Source: Bacteroides sp. CAG:709 (lineage in GTDB: Bacteria; Bacteroidota; Bacteroidia; Bacteroidales; UBA932). Taken from it: 24,141 nt of DNA. This document shows, one piece after another, positions 7,493-18,700 of this stretch. The translations under genes were made by a program, and so were the position numbers. Within the stretch, counting starts at the first letter, position 1; each line of letters begins with the position of its first letter. The DNA is taken from NCBI GenBank assembly GCA_000434935.1, contig FR882204.1, positions 78,746 to 102,886 on the forward strand, in the 5' to 3' direction. The notes under the pieces are model-generated. The model did not search any database and was not told the DNA's origin. It worked only from the letters and a program-made list of their open reading frames with translations.

Positions 7493-10450
7493 ATGAAAAA
7501 GACGATATTGGCGGCATTTTGCCTGATGGGGGCAATTGCCTGCTCGAATGAACTTGAATATCAGAATGATAGCCGTACAGTGCTGACACTGGAATTGCCT
7601 GGCACCACCAAGACTGTTCTCGGCGATGCACAGGACGGAGTGCGTCCGGTCCTTTGGTGCAAAGGAGACAAGATTTCTGTCAATGGAGTAGTCTCCGACC
7701 CTCTCGATGTAGAAGGTGATGTCCTCAAGGCCGACTTTGTGTTAAGTGGGCAAGTGTCAGCACCGTATGAAATAATTTACCCGGTCGGGATGGTCAAGAA
7801 TGGCGGCTCAGTCATCACTCTGCCCTCACAGCAAAAAGCTGCATCCGGTGACAATATAGTTTCCGGTTCAATGCCGATGGCAGGTTATTCCACCACGGAA
7901 TCTGTCATGATGAAACAGGTTTGCGGAATACTGGGAATCAGACTGAAAATGGGAACGGAGGCCAACCTTATCCGCTATATCGAGGTTGCTGCATTGGGAG
8001 GAGAACCCGTATGCGGTGATTTTTCAGTGGATTTCCAGAACAGTACGCTTTCATCTGAAGCGAAAGATGCTGATGTTATACGAATGGAAGTTCAGAAGAC
8101 TTTTCCTGCAGGCTCTGCAAATACGTTCAATGTGATTCTTCCTGCCGGCGTGTATTCTGACGGGTTCCAGGTAAAAGTCGTGGATGAAAATGGTCGGGCA
8201 ATGGTAAGGAGCATCAAGGGAAGCCGTGAACTCGGAGCCGGAAAATTGATGCTCATGCCGGAATTGGAATTTGTTCCTAATTCTGAAGACAAGGGTGTGG
8301 AGATTGCCACGCCGGAGGACTGGAACTCCTTCGCGACGGCTTACAATGCAGGCAAATATCCTGATTCACAGATTGCGACTATTACTGCCGACTTGAATTT
8401 CTCGTCAGTTAACGCCGATAAATTTGTCACATTGGGACTTCGTGACGGAGCGAAGCAGTCCCCTGATGGAAAGGCCAAATATTTTGCCGGAACTCTCAAC
8501 GGAAACGGGAAGAGGATATTGAATCTGAAAACCGATGTGCCTTTCATTCAGGCTATTGGGACAGGTGCTTTGGTGAAGGACGTGATTATCGACGCTTCTT
8601 GCGAGTTCGGCGTCTGGTACGGAACTAAGTCTATCGAATTTGGCCCTCTAGTCGGATATTGCTCTGACGGCAAGATAACCAATTGCTCAAGTTCAGCTAC
8701 TGTAACACTTTCACAATGCAATTCTCTTGCGAATAATAATGATTTGTATGTCGGGGGACTAGTCGGCAGAAACAGAGCTGCAGAAATCATAGGTTGCACT
8801 AGTTCTACATCTATTGTTGCTGATGCTACTTATGTAGTAGGTGCGGCGTCCAAATCAAATTTATATATCGGAGGCTTTACTGGCTATTGCTCAAATCCTA
8901 ACGGTGTACTTGAGAAATGTACCAATACCGGGAACATTTCCGTTGCATCGACTGCTCTGAATATCTATGTAGGCGGCATCTGCGCCCAAACATCTGCCGG
9001 GACAATTAAAGGATGCAATAATTCCGGAGCAATAACAGTTTCCACTGGAAGAACATCCGGAGACCCTTGCAAATTCATTTATCTCGGAGGTCTGTTTAGC
9101 GTTGTTGATGCATCAGGTGACGAACAATATCTAAAGGTCATAGAATGCTCAAATTCTGGGGATATAACCTCCAACTCCAATGTCAAACAGCTGATTGCAG
9201 GAGGAATTGCAGCTCAGTTAAGGACAAATAAGGCAGAATTTACTAACACCACCAACGCTGGTAACATCACAACTACAGCGGCACTCAGGAACCTCTTTTG
9301 CGGAGGTCTGTTTGGACGCATCAGTGCCACGCAGACACTGAATCTCAGTGGAGAACCATTCACGGGAACTATCAACATCGGGGCTACAGAGTCCAATAAC
9401 TATACAAAATTGTATTGCGGCGGTCTAATTGGTCAGACGACTGAGAATATTACCATAGGCGGTGATGTTATCTGCAAATCAAACATTACTTATGATATAA
9501 GTGCTGCGGCGAATATAGCTGCGGAGTCTTTCTTCGGAGGCATTATCGGCTGCGCTTATGGCGCGTTTATAAATATTTCCGGAATGAAATCATCAGGAAA
9601 TGTGAAAGTTATAACGGCGAAAAAAGCAGTACGGCATAAACTTTCTGGTCTTGGAGGAATTATCGGTGGCGCAACAGCTGGAGCGACTATATCTAATTGC
9701 TCAAATTCAGGCTCTGTCCAAATGACCAACAAAACTTCTGCTGCCCTTGGATATACAATACATGTTGGGGGAATTGCCGGAAGGCTTTATGGGGGAACTG
9801 TCGAAATGAAGCATTGTACTAATTCCCAAAGAATACAAGAGAACCAACACAATCAAAATCCATGGACTGGTTATGAAGCAAATGCAGTAGGCGGAATTGT
9901 AGGCAGCATTGGATATTTAAGTGGCAATACTTATTCGGCACTAATTGACGATTGCCATAACACAGGTTCTGTTTATGCTTATTGCGGAGCCGGCGGTGGA
10001 ATTGCCGGTTATGTATCCAATGGTACGATAACAGATTGTACTTATATTGCAGAAAAAGGCATTACTCGTTCTGCCCCTGGTGGAGGAATTGCAGGCGTGA
10101 CAGAGAGATCTATTATTTCGTCCTGCCACATAAACACAGATATTTTAGGTAATCAAGATGCTACAGAAGCAAAAGCAACCGCAGATGCCGGTGGAGTAAT
10201 CGGAGAAGCTGTGTCTTCCGTGGTTAATGGATGCCGATACTTCGGGACAATTACGTCTCCCGCAAATACAGGCGGCATCATAGGCAAAGCCGACGCGGCA
10301 AGTTCAGCCGGCGTGACAACAGCCTGCGGATTCGGAGGAACCGTCAACGGCACTACAATCACCGAACAAACCAACCTCGGCACCTGCGCCATCGGCAGCA
10401 CCACCGGCACACGCGGAACATTCTATCTGTGGGACGGTGTTCTCCAATAA
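7493..10450 (+). CDS. Fimbrillin-like/GLUG-repeat lipoprotein
   Basis: 985 residues. A lipoprotein signal ends AIACS (Cys17), so the protein is anchored to the outer membrane. Residues about 27-262 look like a fimbrillin/Mfa-type beta-sandwich: TKTVLGDAQDGVRPVLWCKG, DKISVNG, IYPVGMV, a PMAGYS segment and VCGILGIRLK are typical. A short cap (EDWNSFATAYNAG, then FAGTLNGNGKRILNLK) leads into about sixteen GLUG-type repeats of 24-35 residues with cores such as VGGLVGRN and GGIAGYVSNGTITDC, ending near residue 955. GLUG arrays form right-handed beta-helices and occur in adhesins and IgA proteases. Its place directly before SusC suggests a surface binding partner. Base composition shifts sharply within the repeats. 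Alternative: a fimbrial tip or adhesin not linked to uptake. Confidence 0.82.
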   Translation: MKKTILAAFCLMGAIACSNELEYQNDSRTVLTLELPGTTKTVLGDAQDGVRPVLWCKGDKISVNGVVSDPLDVEGDVLKADFVLSGQVSAPYEIIYPVGMVKNGGSVITLPSQQKAASGDNIVSGSMPMAGYSTTESVMMKQVCGILGIRLKMGTEANLIRYIEVAALGGEPVCGDFSVDFQNSTLSSEAKDADVIRMEVQKTFPAGSANTFNVILPAGVYSDGFQVKVVDENGRAMVRSIKGSRELGAGKLMLMPELEFVPNSEDKGVEIATPEDWNSFATAYNAGKYPDSQIATITADLNFSSVNADKFVTLGLRDGAKQSPDGKAKYFAGTLNGNGKRILNLKTDVPFIQAIGTGALVKDVIIDASCEFGVWYGTKSIEFGPLVGYCSDGKITNCSSSATVTLSQCNSLANNNDLYVGGLVGRNRAAEIIGCTSSTSIVADATYVVGAASKSNLYIGGFTGYCSNPNGVLEKCTNTGNISVASTALNIYVGGICAQTSAGTIKGCNNSGAITVSTGRTSGDPCKFIYLGGLFSVVDASGDEQYLKVIECSNSGDITSNSNVKQLIAGGIAAQLRTNKAEFTNTTNAGNITTTAALRNLFCGGLFGRISATQTLNLSGEPFTGTINIGATESNNYTKLYCGGLIGQTTENITIGGDVICKSNITYDISAAANIAAESFFGGIIGCAYGAFINISGMKSSGNVKVITAKKAVRHKLSGLGGIIGGATAGATISNCSNSGSVQMTNKTSAALGYTIHVGGIAGRLYGGTVEMKHCTNSQRIQENQHNQNPWTGYEANAVGGIVGSIGYLSGNTYSALIDDCHNTGSVYAYCGAGGGIAGYVSNGTITDCTYIAEKGITRSAPGGGIAGVTERSIISSCHINTDILGNQDATEAKATADAGGVIGEAVSSVVNGCRYFGTITSPANTGGIIGKADAASSAGVTTACGFGGTVNGTTITEQTNLGTCAIGSTTGTRGTFYLWDGVLQ
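8573..10350 (+). repeat. GLUG-repeat array in the first GLUG lipoprotein
   Basis: About sixteen divergent coding repeats of roughly 24-35 codons. Each has a hydrophobic/GG start (xVGGIxG), a short turn, and usually C-x-N-x-G-x-[IV]. DNA-level identity between repeats is low, so the similarity lies in the protein and is not a recent tandem duplication. Confidence 0.8.
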
Positions 10451-10476
10451 AGAGAAAAACCATAAATCAAGACAAT

Positions 10477-13400
10477 ATGAATAATTTTATGAAAAGATTG
10501 CTTGTCGCAATGTTTTCTGTGGGGTTGGCAGTATGCCTCGGGGCTACCTCTTCCGTCAATGCGGCGGAAGTTCGGCAGGAACCGGTCATTAGCATAGCTG
10601 TCAAGGACATGCCGCTGCGGGAATTCGTGGCGGAAGTCGAAAAGAAATGCAGTTATACCTTTTTTTACAGCGTTCAAGTACTTGAACAGGCGGGGAAGGT
10701 GACGGTCAATGCCGAAAACGCGCCCGTAAGCGAAGTCCTTGAAAAAGCATTGGCAGGAACTGGATGCACGTTCGAAGTGATCGGGAACAAGATTGCCATC
10801 AAGACGGATACGAGTCTGAAGCCGGCCGATGCAAATATTGCGGCGAAATCGCAGACGGTGACGGAACAAACTGCCGGCACCAAGGATATTCGCGTCGTGT
10901 CCGGTGTCGTGAGAGATTCTGAAGGGAAACCTCTTCCGGGAGTCGGTGTGTTCATTGTCGGAACAACGACGGGTGTCATTACGGACAATGACGGTGCATA
11001 TTCCATCAAAGTAGCCGCAGGACAGGAATTGAAATTCAGTTCAATGGGCTACAAAGACGAAACTGTCAAGGTCGGCAGCAGGTCGGAAATCAGCGTGAGA
11101 ATGATGGACGATGCGCAGGTGCTTGAATCTGTGGTCGTTACGGCGTTCGGTATGAAGAGGGATGAAAAATCGCTTGGATATGCTGCGACCAAGGTGGACG
11201 GCGGGAACTTTTCCAATGCCGCCACATCTTCCAACTGGGTAGGAGGACTGGCCGGCAAGGTCGCAGGTCTCGCCATTGACAGGACAAACTCCGGCCCGGG
11301 CGGATCAATGCGTGTGACATTGAGAGGCGAGTCATCGGTGGATCTGGCCAACAACTCGGCATTGTTCGTCATCGACGGCGTGCCTATGTTCAATACGTCC
11401 ACATCATCTACCTCAGGCAGTGATGAGTCCACCTTTGCCATCGACTATGGTGACGGAACCAGTGATGTCAATCCTGATGACATTGAGAATATTACGGTGT
11501 TGAAAGGACCTGCCGCCACGGCGCTCTATGGCTCGAATGCCGCCAATGGTGCGATCATCATCACTACCAAATCCGGAGGAAACCAGGATGCGAAACTCAG
11601 CGTTTCATACAGCACGAATGTGATGTTCGAAACATTGACGACATCGCCTGAACTTCAGTATGAATATGGTCAGGGTACCAATTCCAACTATTACTACTAT
11701 CTCAGAAGCGGTGACAATGCCAAGGGATTGGGCTATCATCCTGTACCGGATTATACCAGCACCGTGAGTCTGGAATCCTGGGGCCCGCGGATGGACGGTT
11801 CATTGCAATATCAGTATTACGATGACAGGCTTTCAATCGGAGGCGCAAAAAATGAAGATGGTGATTTCCAGAGAACAGCGACTCCGTTCGTCAGCCACGG
11901 CGACTGGTTCAAGGATTATTTCAGGACCGCTTACGTGGTCAGCAATTCACTGTCGGTTTCCGGAAAAATCAGCGGAAAGAACTCCATCCGCGCGACATTC
12001 AGCGATACCCGTGGAGACATGATGGTTCCCAATACCGATTACAGCAAACAGTATGTTTCGCTCAGGACAAGCAACAAATTGTCCAACTGGATGACCGCCG
12101 AAACTTCCATAACTTACAAGAGACAGCAGTGTGACAATATCCCTACGTCTTCCGGTTATGGTTCTACCTCCGTCATGTACAGCCTTTGGACTTATGCTCC
12201 TAACGTGGATATGTCGTGGGTGAAGAATTATTGGCTTCCGGGAATGGAAAACCTCAAGCAGGACAATAGCCTTTCTGGCGGAAAGAACAATGCCTACTTC
12301 GTTGCAAACGAGTGTGTCAACACACAGCTGCGCAACAGGGTATATGGAAATGCCAAGTTCGACATGACCCTCTGCAAAGGCCTTACCCTCATGCTCCGTG
12401 GCGGCCTCGACATGAACCTGGACTTCCGTACGCAGCAGCAGGCGACCTCCACCCAGGCCAATCCGGACGGATGGTACCGGGAACAGAATATTTCTTCGGT
12501 GCAGATTACGGGAGATTTTCTCCTGAAATATGACAGGGAACTCGGCGCGGATTTCCATTTTACCGGAAACTTCGGAGGAAATATCATCAACCAGAATTAT
12601 CGACGTCAGGCACAGACCGCGGATAAACTCAAGCAGGCAGCCGTATACTCTCTTGCCAATTCGCTTGGCGAAATCAAAGTGGACAATTACGGGTATAAGA
12701 CCCAGACGAATTCACTCTACGCCCTTCTGCAGTTCTCCTGGAAAAATGCCATTTTCCTGGATTTGACAGGGCGTAATGACTGGTCCAGCACATTGCCTTC
12801 AGAGAACAGGTCATATTTCTATCCGTCCGTGTCCACCAGCATTGCCCTTAATGACCTGCTGGATTTCGGCCGCACCAACGGATTGGTCAACCTGATGAAA
12901 ATCAGGGCGTCATGGGCACAGGTCGGACATGACACGTCGGCGTACCGGATCGAGGATTACCTTGCAAGTACCAAATTCCCTGGCGGGGTGTCTCTCCCTA
13001 CGGCGAAGTCAAACGGCCACCTGAAGCCGGAAATCGTCACTTCATGGGAAGTCGGTGCGGATATAAGGATGTTCAAGAACCGCCTGAGCCTGGATGTGGC
13101 GTACTATGACGGCAATTCGAAAAACCTCATCGCCAACATGCCGGTATCCTATGCTACCGGAGCGACCAGCGTTTATACCAATGCCGGTACTATCCGGAAC
13201 TGGGGTGTGGAACTTACTGCCAATGGAACTCTGTGGAAAACCAGTTCAATGCAGCTGGATCTCGGTTTCAACTGGTCGCTCAACAGGAACAAGGTCCTGT
13301 CCCTTGGTGACGGCATCGACTCATGGATTGTCGCAAGATACTCTTCGCATGCACTTATGACAGCTTATGAAGGCAGTTCTCTTACATCAATGTACGGTAA

Positions 13401-14085
13401 AGGTTACAAGCGTGCACCAGAAGGCTCATATGTGGTCAATGCTGACGGTACGATGCAGGACGTCTCAGGTATGGTGGTCCTCGACAAGCAGGGCAAGCCG
13501 CAGACAAATGAGGACTTGCAGTACATCGGTGACTGCAGCCCCAAGTGGAGAGGCGGGTTCAATCTGTCGTTCCGCTGGAAAGATCTGAAAGCTTCCGTAA
13601 GTTTCGACGGCCAGTTCGGCGGACATGTGTTCTCTTACACGAATTGGATGCTGAATTACAGGGGAAAAGGTGTCGGCACGCTTGCCGGTCGTGAAGGCGG
13701 AATGATTGCCGAAGGCGTTGTCCTCCTGGATGACGGCAACTATAAGATCAATGATTATGCGATACCGCGCAATGATATTTCAGAATACTACCATTCTGCT
13801 TACAGCAATACCAATGCGGAGGCAAACTTCGTAAGTACCCAGTTCCTGAAACTGCGTGACGCAAGGATTGAATACGCATTGCCGAAGAAACTTCTCGCCA
13901 AGACGAAGGTGGTCCGCGGACTGTCCATAGCTGTCTATGGCAATAACCTTGTCTGCTGGAGCAAGTTCCCGGGATGGGATCCGGAAGGCGTCTCCATGAG
14001 AGGCAGCGCGATTATTCCGGGCTTTGAGATTCTTCAGATGCCATCTGGCTCGCAATATGGCGCAAGCCTGAAAATAACATTCTAA
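10477..14085 (+). CDS. SusC/RagA-type TonB-dependent outer membrane transporter
   Basis: 1202 residues from ATG 10477, 26 bases after the previous stop; the frame stays open far upstream only because the preceding gene lacks stops there in this frame. A Sec signal ends near residue 30 (SSVNAAE). Then come an STN domain (about 35-109, containing SIAVKDMPLREFVAEVEKK), a carboxypeptidase-regulatory-like domain (about 141-215, VVRDSEGKPLPGVGVFIVGT), and the SusC signature with its TonB-box region at 217 (ESVVVTAFGMKRDEKSLGYA). The plug includes FVIDGVPMFN and NITVLKGPAATALYGSNAAN, and a 22-strand barrel ends in ...SLKITF. It should import a ligand with the SusD protein, driven by TonB-ExbBD. The STN domain indicates signalling through FecR. 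The substrate cannot be read from the sequence. Confidence 0.96.
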   Translation: MNNFMKRLLVAMFSVGLAVCLGATSSVNAAEVRQEPVISIAVKDMPLREFVAEVEKKCSYTFFYSVQVLEQAGKVTVNAENAPVSEVLEKALAGTGCTFEVIGNKIAIKTDTSLKPADANIAAKSQTVTEQTAGTKDIRVVSGVVRDSEGKPLPGVGVFIVGTTTGVITDNDGAYSIKVAAGQELKFSSMGYKDETVKVGSRSEISVRMMDDAQVLESVVVTAFGMKRDEKSLGYAATKVDGGNFSNAATSSNWVGGLAGKVAGLAIDRTNSGPGGSMRVTLRGESSVDLANNSALFVIDGVPMFNTSTSSTSGSDESTFAIDYGDGTSDVNPDDIENITVLKGPAATALYGSNAANGAIIITTKSGGNQDAKLSVSYSTNVMFETLTTSPELQYEYGQGTNSNYYYYLRSGDNAKGLGYHPVPDYTSTVSLESWGPRMDGSLQYQYYDDRLSIGGAKNEDGDFQRTATPFVSHGDWFKDYFRTAYVVSNSLSVSGKISGKNSIRATFSDTRGDMMVPNTDYSKQYVSLRTSNKLSNWMTAETSITYKRQQCDNIPTSSGYGSTSVMYSLWTYAPNVDMSWVKNYWLPGMENLKQDNSLSGGKNNAYFVANECVNTQLRNRVYGNAKFDMTLCKGLTLMLRGGLDMNLDFRTQQQATSTQANPDGWYREQNISSVQITGDFLLKYDRELGADFHFTGNFGGNIINQNYRRQAQTADKLKQAAVYSLANSLGEIKVDNYGYKTQTNSLYALLQFSWKNAIFLDLTGRNDWSSTLPSENRSYFYPSVSTSIALNDLLDFGRTNGLVNLMKIRASWAQVGHDTSAYRIEDYLASTKFPGGVSLPTAKSNGHLKPEIVTSWEVGADIRMFKNRLSLDVAYYDGNSKNLIANMPVSYATGATSVYTNAGTIRNWGVELTANGTLWKTSSMQLDLGFNWSLNRNKVLSLGDGIDSWIVARYSSHALMTAYEGSSLTSMYGKGYKRAPEGSYVVNADGTMQDVSGMVVLDKQGKPQTNEDLQYIGDCSPKWRGGFNLSFRWKDLKASVSFDGQFGGHVFSYTNWMLNYRGKGVGTLAGREGGMIAEGVVLLDDGNYKINDYAIPRNDISEYYHSAYSNTNAEANFVSTQFLKLRDARIEYALPKKLLAKTKVVRGLSIAVYGNNLVCWSKFPGWDPEGVSMRGSAIIPGFEILQMPSGSQYGASLKITF

Positions 14086-14097
14086 TTGACTGTGAAC

Positions 14098-15747
14098 ATG
14101 AATAGAATTTTCAGATATGTTGCAGCGGCTGCAATACTTCTTACAGCTTGCTCCAAATTCGACGATATGAACAAGAATCCGTATGCGCTCTACGACGCCC
14201 CTGCGGAATCCTTTGTCCAACCTATCTTGTACAATACGGAATATACTCTGGTCTCCAGGTCATATGACCTCCTGTCGGAACTCATGCAATACAGCGTCAA
14301 TTACAATACCGAGGTGACGTCCCAGATGAATTACAATTATTCCATTACGGAGTCTGTGGACGCTTCCATCTGGCTCGGACTTTATCCTCAGGCCGGCAAT
14401 GCAGAATATATGTTGCACCAGGCGGAGAAGGAAGACAATCCGGCGATGAAGGGAGTTGCATTGATACTCAAGACATTGGTGATGTCCAATATCGTGGACG
14501 CCTACGGCAATGTCCCTTATTTCGTTGCCCTCAAAATCGCTCTCCAGAAGGACACCCTGAACTATACGACCAGATATGATGACATGAAACTCATCTATGC
14601 CGACATGTTCGCCCTGCTGGAAGATGCCAATGCCGCATTCGTGAAAGCGGAAGAACTCAAGAATTCCGGTGAGATCCCGCAGACTGACTTCAGTGCACTA
14701 TGTGACTATATGTATGAAGGCAATGTGGAAAAATGGCGTCGTCTCGGCAATTCCCTCTATCTGCGTCTGCTTATGCGTGCAGCAATGAAAGTTGAGGAAG
14801 AAGGCGGCGTGATGGACATGAGCGGTACAGAACATCCTGACTTCAGCATTGTCAACAAGATAGCGGAACTTTACGATTGCTTCAATTCCGGCAGTGGGGA
14901 TTATCCTCTTATGCGTGACAGGAAAGATGCTGCCGTAGTAGGGTTCAGCAAGAACAACTCTGCACTCTATACGCCGTTCTATGCTGTCACATCTGGAAAC
15001 TGGAACAGCGTAATCGCTTGTGAGACATTGGTCAAAGAGATGTACAACACGAAGAAGGGACTTGCAGACCCTCGTTACTATTACTATTTCACGAAACCTC
15101 TTGGCGCTCCGACGCAGCTGTTCAAGAGCAATCTGGACGCTTTTCTGGCGAAGAATGTTTCTGCTGCCGGAAACTCCAAGGTCGGAAGATATCCGAACGG
15201 CAATTCTGGCCAGATAGGAAATCTCAAGAATGCTGACCGTTATGCACTTATGAATTATTCCGAGCTGCTGTTCATTTTCGCGGAAGCCGGTCAGAGAGGT
15301 TGGCTGAATATCAGTTATCCGGTCGTGAAGAAGCTCTACCTTGAAGCCGTTACCGAATCGGCCCTCGAATGGAACACGACGGAATCAGCAGAAAGCGAGG
15401 ACATGACGAAATTCATAGGAATCCTGTCCGATGAAATCGAAGCCGACAATGCCCTGGAGAAGATTCTTACACAAAAGTGGGTTTCAATGTTCTGGGTAGG
15501 CATCGAGTCCTGGTGTGACTACAGGCGTACCGGATATCCTGTCCTCAAGACCAATGGTGAGGCTGCGGACAACAATTACATCCTGCCGACCCGCCTGAGA
15601 TATCCTGCCGATGAGAAATACCGTAATCCTGTTACATATCATGAGGCTCTGGACAACTGGCTTGGCGGTACCAACAATATGCGTACGGATGTCTGGTGGG
15701 CATCGACCGCTGAAAGCCGCAATACCAGGTTGCGTGGTAGAAAATAA
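14098..15747 (+). CDS. SusD/RagB-type lipoprotein (SusD-like 2 family)
   Basis: 549 residues from ATG 14098, 12 bases after the SusC stop. The lipobox is LLTACSKF (Cys18). The mature protein shows the SusD-like 2 pattern: FDDMNKNPY near the start, the helical IVDAYGNVPYF segment, GNVEKWRRLGNSLYLRLLMR, YALMNYSELLFIFAEA, and a C-terminal ILTQKWVSMFWVGIESWCDY followed by RRTGYPVL. SusD proteins cap the SusC barrel as a hinged lid and hold the ligand before import. The start at the ATG is chosen over the in-frame TTG 14086 because it begins directly with the signal peptide. Members of this subfamily often belong to loci for peptides or glycoprotein-derived ligands as well as glycans, so family does not fix the substrate. 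Confidence 0.95.
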   Translation: MNRIFRYVAAAAILLTACSKFDDMNKNPYALYDAPAESFVQPILYNTEYTLVSRSYDLLSELMQYSVNYNTEVTSQMNYNYSITESVDASIWLGLYPQAGNAEYMLHQAEKEDNPAMKGVALILKTLVMSNIVDAYGNVPYFVALKIALQKDTLNYTTRYDDMKLIYADMFALLEDANAAFVKAEELKNSGEIPQTDFSALCDYMYEGNVEKWRRLGNSLYLRLLMRAAMKVEEEGGVMDMSGTEHPDFSIVNKIAELYDCFNSGSGDYPLMRDRKDAAVVGFSKNNSALYTPFYAVTSGNWNSVIACETLVKEMYNTKKGLADPRYYYYFTKPLGAPTQLFKSNLDAFLAKNVSAAGNSKVGRYPNGNSGQIGNLKNADRYALMNYSELLFIFAEAGQRGWLNISYPVVKKLYLEAVTESALEWNTTESAESEDMTKFIGILSDEIEADNALEKILTQKWVSMFWVGIESWCDYRRTGYPVLKTNGEAADNNYILPTRLRYPADEKYRNPVTYHEALDNWLGGTNNMRTDVWWASTAESRNTRLRGRK

Positions 15748-15756
15748 TTGAAAAAC

Positions 15757-18700
15757 ATGAGATTTATGAAACAATATATTAGACTGTTGCCGCTGCTGTT
15801 GTCGGTTTTCATTGCCGGTTGTTCTGAAGAACAGCCTGATGACACTGGCGCGGAGGTGAAGAGTATCGAAGTCAGCTACTCTTATGACGGCGCGGAAGTG
15901 AAAGCTCTTCCGTTCAATTCTTCAAGCCGCAGCGTGCGTGTAGATGTGAAGGTGAACAATCAGGACATTTGGTGGAATGTCGAATCTGACGCCAGCTGGT
16001 GCAAGGTGTTTGAAGAGCAGCATCGCGGAGACGGCGGATTCACATTGAACATATTGGCAAACGATGACTATTCTGACCGTGAGCCGGCTACGCTTACGTT
16101 CGTTTCCGGTCAGTTCAGAGGATATACGATGCAGGTTTCACAGACGGGCAATGTGTTCATTGTAAACAAGTTGTTTGCAGTTGGCCCGCGCTCTGCCGGA
16201 ACCGAAGAAGTAGAAGTCTCGGTGAAGGAAGGAGTCGAATGGGACATTGTCAACAGTGATTGGATTACTGCTGTCAAGGAAGGTTCTCCGGTATCGGAAG
16301 GCGGTGTGACCAAGACGCGCGTTTCCGTAAGGTGGAACGAAAACACCTCTGCAGCCCGTTTCGGTTCCATAGGATTCAAGAGGTCTTCTTTCAAGGATGC
16401 TGATTCCCAGTTCAGCGTGTTCCAGTTCGGAAATGAATTGACCTATGATGAATCGGGCGACATCATGCTTCCTGCGAAGGAATGTCCGGCTGTCGCCGTA
16501 AAGGTCCCGTCTTACGGTGTCAATGGCGTGGTCCTGCCGGAATGGATAACTTATACTACCGAAGCCAATGCCGACAATACCATAACATACAAACTTACAT
16601 TTGAGGACAATCCTAGTGATACCAGGACCATCCGCAATTCAAATGTGTCTTTCGATATTGCGGACAAGGATTCGGATGTGGTCCTTCCTGTCATCAAGCA
16701 GGACTACTATACCGTGCATGGCATCACTACTGCTGACGGATTGAAATTGTTCGCCAAGACGGTGAACGAAGGCGGAGATGTCAGCGAGTGGCAGAAAGAC
16801 GGAAAGACGATATTGCTGAACAACATTGACATGTCGGCATTGACGGGAGAATGGACTCCGATAGGAACTGCTGACAAGCCTTTTGCCGGTATTTTCGACG
16901 GTCGTTACAGGAAGATTCTGAATATGAAGTCTTCTTCGCCGTTGTTCGGAACTTGCGAGGGCGCGCAATTGTCCAACATCATCATCGACGAGTCTTCGGA
17001 ATTCAATGTTCGGGGCGAATATTTGACGGAATGCGTGGCTGCCCCTCTGGCAGGAAAGCTTACGGATTGCAAAGTCTCCGAGTGTACCAACAATGCTTCC
17101 GTCCTTATGGAAGCGTCCACGCTCAATGAGGCGACTGTGGCTTATGTCTCAGGTCTCGTAGGCGTAACGGCTGGTAATACAACTGTCTATAAATCAGAAA
17201 ATAACGGTAGCGTTGCAGCATCTGGCAAATGCAAGACGGCCAAGGCCCAGGGCACATTTTACGTCGGAGGCATTGTCGCCATGAACGGGGGAACCATTGA
17301 CGGATGTACCAATAACGGTGCTGTTTCGGATGCGGCCGTTTCTTACAATCATTCTCTCGCAGGAGTAGCTGCCGCCAATTCCGGAAATGTCCAGTCTTCC
17401 AAGAACTGCGGACGGATTTCCGTGGCTGCCGTGCGTGTCGTGGATTCGCAGAACGATGTTTCCCGTTATATCAACATGGGAGGTATCGCAGGATACAATA
17501 TGGAAGGCGGAAAGATTGCAGGGTGTACCAACGATGCTGCCCTGGCTTCGGCTTCCGACGTGAAATTGCAGCGTGTCGGCGGCGTGGCCGGATATCTTGA
17601 GAGCGCCCAGGTTTCCAAGAATATCAATACTGCCAATGGAAAATGTGACATAACTGGAACTTCTACTGATTCCAGAGGTGCCCGTCAGCTTTCTCTCGGC
17701 GGTTTGTATGGTGAAATGACATGTGATGCCGCGCTCGATTTTTCCGGAGACGGAAAATGCTCCGCAGGACCGTTGACCGTTTCCGATTATGAAGCGTCCG
17801 CTGATCATGTCATCATCTATATCGGAGGCATGGTCGGACATGCGGGTCTGGCTGATGATATCTCAATCTTGCATCCTGAATGGAATGGAACCATTACGAT
17901 GAACTTGAAAAACAACAAGTTCGCCGGCTATGTCCTCGGTGTGGGCGGTGTGATCGGCGGTGCCGGAGTGTTTGAAAAAGAGAGAGTCGCGGGAGGTCAC
18001 CTTACGGTGGAAGATGCTTCCGTCGGCGGAATCGTAAACATCATGGCAAATAAGAATTATGCGATGAGCCATAAATTCGCAGGAATCGGCGGCGTGTCAG
18101 GTTTTGTTTCTACAGGCGGAGTTTCGTTCCGGAGATGCACGAGTGAGACCAAGATTCTCCAGCCGGATTATTGCGGCAAATCCAACGGATGTGCCCAGCA
18201 TGTGGGCGGTATTGCCGGTATCGTAATGGGCGGCGATTCGGAAATCACCGATTGCCACAATGCCGGTGAAATCGACAACGAGCACTATAACAACAATCCG
18301 TGGACTGGAACTAATATGCAAAGCGGATCCACGGCAGGAATTATCGGAGCGTATGCGTATGACAATGATTATAAGGCATCAATCAAGATTTCCGGATGCG
18401 CCAATTCAGCTTCCGTCAAGTCCTACAGGGGTATGGCCGGCGGTATCGCAGGATATCTTCGCAATGCCGAAGTGTTGGACTGCCGCAATACCGGTACGAT
18501 GGCAAACGGTGCCCGCTCTTATGTCGGCGGTATCATAGGAATTGCGGACAACTCGTCCGTTTCCGGCTGTACAGCCATATGTAAGATCGGCGGATCTTCT
18601 GCCGGTTCTGAAATTTATAGCGGAGGCGGAATCGTGGGCATACTTTGGACAGGCTCAAGATGTGAGAATTGTGCGTATTTCGGTGATATTACGAGTCTTA

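Noticed and set aside
7493..10450. GLUG arrays as a possible tandem DNA repeat or phase-variable locus
   Set aside because: Repeat units differ at the DNA level and vary in length; no short identical tandem repeat, invertible element or recombinase gene is visible in the window.
10231..10476. Upstream in-frame extension of the SusC reading frame (82 codons, Arg/His-rich)
   Set aside because: It overlaps the end of the GLUG lipoprotein gene in another frame, has no signal peptide, and is open only because that part of the gene is C-rich. The signal peptide starts at ATG 10477.
11947..12558. 203-codon minus-strand open frame inside susC
   Set aside because: It is antisense to conserved SusC barrel sequence, and its composition is that of a shadow frame.
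17194..17841. 215-codon minus-strand open frame inside the BACON/GLUG gene
   Set aside because: It is antisense to well-supported GLUG repeats, which have a periodic sequence, and shows no recognisable domain.
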